Source of the DNA: Blastococcus sp.
GTDB taxonomy: Bacteria > Actinomycetota > Actinomycetes > Mycobacteriales > Geodermatophilaceae
NCBI GenBank assembly: GCA_025963345.1
Contig: JAOPUS010000257.1
Location: 1 to 7,806, forward strand
Direction of reading: 5' to 3'
Length of the DNA: 7,806 nucleotides
The notes beneath the pieces were generated by a model. It did no database searches. It saw nothing but the letters and a program-made list of their open reading frames with translations, and was not told the origin of the DNA. Below are positions 6,381 to 7,806 of the stretch, piece after piece; the stretch's first letter is position 1, and each line of letters begins with the position of its first letter. Made by a program: the position numbers and the translations under genes.

Positions 6381-6392
6381 GGCGGCAACACG
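6381..6392 (+). repeat. 12-bp sequence shared with the amt promoter region (copy 2)
   Basis: Identical to 1182-1193 (GGCGGCAACACG). It contains GCAAC, whose AC lies 22 bp (two turns) upstream of the AC in GTAAC of the GlnR-like box at 6407, so it may be an outlying half-site of that box. Confidence 0.4.
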
Positions 6393-6405
6393 AACCTCGC
6401 CTGGT

Positions 6406-6422
6406 CGTAACGGCGGTGAAAT
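6406..6422 (+). promoter_or_regulatory. GlnR-like box upstream of the ligase gene
   Basis: GTAAC (6407-6411), six bases, GAAAT (6418-6422) matches the GlnR half-repeat gTnAC-n6-GaAAC at nine of the ten bases. Position and sequence parallel the box before the cupin-dmm operon. Binding is inferred. Confidence 0.55.
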
Positions 6423-6430
6423 GGATAACT

Positions 6431-6469
6431 TGTTCACTGTGATGCGACAGAGGTTCACAGCAGTGAACA
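6431..6469 (+). promoter_or_regulatory. Candidate operator (three half-sites) of the ligase gene
   Basis: GTTCAC (6432-6437) and GTTCAC (6453-6458) are direct repeats 21 bp apart, two helical turns. GTGAAC (6463-6468) is inverted. The inner pair is a perfect 6-bp palindrome around AGCA. The outer pair is a perfect 9-bp inverted repeat, TGTTCACTG/CAGTGAACA (6431-6439, 6461-6469). It ends 19 bases before the GTG and copies the layout at 3422-3458. Confidence 0.6.
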
Positions 6470-6488
6470 GCTCGCACCGGAGGTCCCC

Positions 6489-7806
6489 GTGTCACTCACC
6501 GCCACCCGCCCCGATGCTCCGCCGGCGCGCTCGCGCCTCGACGAGGCCGGGCCGGCCGCCGCGCCGGACCTCGCGACCCGCGCCCGGGCCGACGGCATCG
6601 AGTTCATCCTGGCGATGTTCGTCGATCTGACCGGGAAGCCGTGCGCCAAGCTCGTGCCGATCGAGGCGGTCGAGGAGCTGCAGAGCGAGGGTGTCGGTTT
6701 CGCCGGGTACGCCGTCGGCGCCCTGGGTCAGGAGCCGAAGGACCCCGACGTCATGGCGATCCCGGACGCGTCGTCCTACATGCCGGTGCCCTTCCTCCGG
6801 GCGGGGCTTGCGATCGTCCACTGCGATCCGCACGTCGAGGGGCGGCCGTGGCGGTTCGCCCCGCGTGTGGTGCTGAAGGAGCAGTTGGCCCGGGCGGCGG
6901 AGCTGGGCCTGGAGCTGAAGGTGGGCGCCGAGGTCGAGTACTTCCTCGTCACCCGTGGGCCCGACGGCGCCCTGCAGCCGGCCGATCCGAAGGACACCGC
7001 CGAGCGGCCCTGTTACGACGCCCGGGGGCTCACCCGGATGTACGAGCACCTCACCGCGGTGTCCCGGGCGATGAACAGCCTCGGCTGGGGCAACTACGCC
7101 AACGACCACGAGGACGGGAACGGCCAGTTCGAGCAGAACTTCGCCTTCGCCGACGCCCTGACCACCGCCGACCGGGTCGTGACCCTGCGCTACCTGCTGT
7201 CGGTCATGGCCGAGGAGCGCGGCATGACGGCGACGTTCATGCCCAAGCCCTTCACCGACCGCACCGGTAGCGGCCTGCACATGCACCTGTCCCTGTGGCG
7301 CGACGGCGAGGCGGCCTTCCCGGACGCCACCGACCAGCGGGGTCTGGGTCTCACCCCGCTCGCGTACTCCTTCATCGCAGGCCTCATCGAGCACGCCTCC
7401 GGTCTCCAGGCGCTCCTCGCACCGACGGTGAACTCCTACAAGCGCACGGGCGCGACCTCCACGCGGTCGGGCGCCACCTGGTCGCCGCGGCTGCCCACCT
7501 ACGGCGGAAACGACCGCACGCACTTCCTCCGCGTCCCCGACGGCAACCGGGTGGAGCTGCGCGGCGGCGACGGCTCGGCCAACCCCTACCTCGCCCTCGC
7601 GGTCGCGCTGGCCGCCGGGCTGGACGGGGTCGAGAACGGGCTCGACGCCGGCGCCCCGGGTTCGGGCCCGGATGCCGTGACCCGTCCGGAGCTCCCGCCG
7701 ACGCTGCTGCACGCCGTCGATGCGTTCGGTGCCGACCCGGTGATCACGGGTGCGCTGGACGCGGCCGGGCCGGGCGTCGCCGAGTACTTCCGTGCACTGA
7801 AGCGGG
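6489..7806 (+). CDS. glnT: Type III glutamine synthetase-like ligase (GlnT/GmaS family), 3'-truncated by window edge
   Basis: 439 residues of an ATP-dependent glutamate-amine ligase; the frame runs off the right edge and perhaps 20-25 residues are missing. The GTG start has GGAGGT (6479-6484) four bases upstream. A non-conserved Ala/Pro-rich leader (1-28) precedes the beta-grasp domain (about 36-110). Catalytic-domain motifs: GAEVEYFL (146-153, metal-binding glutamates), EDGNGQFEQN (208-217), FMPKPF (250-255), GSGLHMHLSLW (260-270), NSYKR (315-319), SGATWSP (327-333), TYGGNDRTH (337-345) and VELRGGDGSANPYL (355-368). The SGATW and TYGGNDRTH segments set it apart from classical GlnA and place it with GlnT and with gamma-glutamylmethylamide synthetase (GmaS). 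Sequence alone does not say whether ammonia or methylamine is used; the dmm genes just upstream favour methylamine. Its promoter region mirrors that of the dmm operon. Confidence 0.9.
   Translation, partial: MSLTATRPDAPPARSRLDEAGPAAAPDLATRARADGIEFILAMFVDLTGKPCAKLVPIEAVEELQSEGVGFAGYAVGALGQEPKDPDVMAIPDASSYMPVPFLRAGLAIVHCDPHVEGRPWRFAPRVVLKEQLARAAELGLELKVGAEVEYFLVTRGPDGALQPADPKDTAERPCYDARGLTRMYEHLTAVSRAMNSLGWGNYANDHEDGNGQFEQNFAFADALTTADRVVTLRYLLSVMAEERGMTATFMPKPFTDRTGSGLHMHLSLWRDGEAAFPDATDQRGLGLTPLAYSFIAGLIEHASGLQALLAPTVNSYKRTGATSTRSGATWSPRLPTYGGNDRTHFLRVPDGNRVELRGGDGSANPYLALAVALAAGLDGVENGLDAGAPGSGPDAVTRPELPPTLLHAVDAFGADPVITGALDAAGPGVAEYFRALKR

Noticed and set aside
5237..6391. 384-codon minus-strand frame opposite the N-demethylase gene
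   Set aside because: It covers a gene with clear family motifs and the terminator hairpin; it has no start signals or domain of its own.
6492..7712. 406-codon minus-strand frame opposite the ligase gene
   Set aside because: Shadow of the glutamine synthetase-like coding frame; its composition is Arg/Gly/Val/Glu-rich and featureless.
1..7806. CRISPR arrays, insertion sequences, tRNA or rRNA genes
   Set aside because: No regularly spaced repeats, transposase motifs, terminal inverted repeats, or cloverleaf or rRNA-like sequence were seen on reading through both strands.

Overview
The window is GC-rich with strong G/C third-position bias, GTG starts and stop/start overlaps, which is typical of an actinomycete. 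The protein style would suit a soil or stone actinomycete such as Geodermatophilaceae, but that placement is an inference. All seven genes read cleanly; the first and last are cut by the window edges.

Layout: (1) 1-1118 (+), the 3' part of a GH13 alpha-amylase-type glycosidase, apparently unrelated to what follows. (2) 1250-2602 (+), an Amt ammonium/methylammonium channel behind a GlnR-like repeat, ending in a strong terminator. (3) 2673-3344 (-), an XRE-plus-cupin regulator, convergent with amt and probably translated from a leaderless mRNA. (4) 3475-6304 (+), a tight divergent four-gene operon: EutQ-like cupin, DmmA-type subunit, PDR/VanB-type flavin/[2Fe-2S] reductase and DUF3445 heme-dependent N-demethylase. 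It ends at a 16-bp-stem hairpin. (5) 6489-7806 (+), a type III glutamine synthetase-like ligase (GlnT/GmaS family), lacking only its extreme C-terminus.

Taken together, 1250-7806 looks like a secondary-amine nitrogen-scavenging locus. The DmmA/reductase/heme module would oxidise dimethylamine to methylamine and formaldehyde. The GlnT/GmaS-type ligase would capture methylamine (or ammonia) on glutamate. The Amt channel would bring in ammonium or methylammonium, and the XRE-cupin protein is the likely local regulator. The substrate is inferred from family membership, not shown by the sequence.

The most notable non-coding signal is a shared promoter layout in front of the cupin-dmm operon and the ligase gene: a CGTAACG..GCGGT element, then exactly 14 nt, then GTYCAC, then exactly 25 nt, then GTGRAC. 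An extra internal GTTCAC forms a close inverted repeat with the last half-site. This looks like a two-input control region: a GlnR-like nitrogen box plus a pathway-specific operator.
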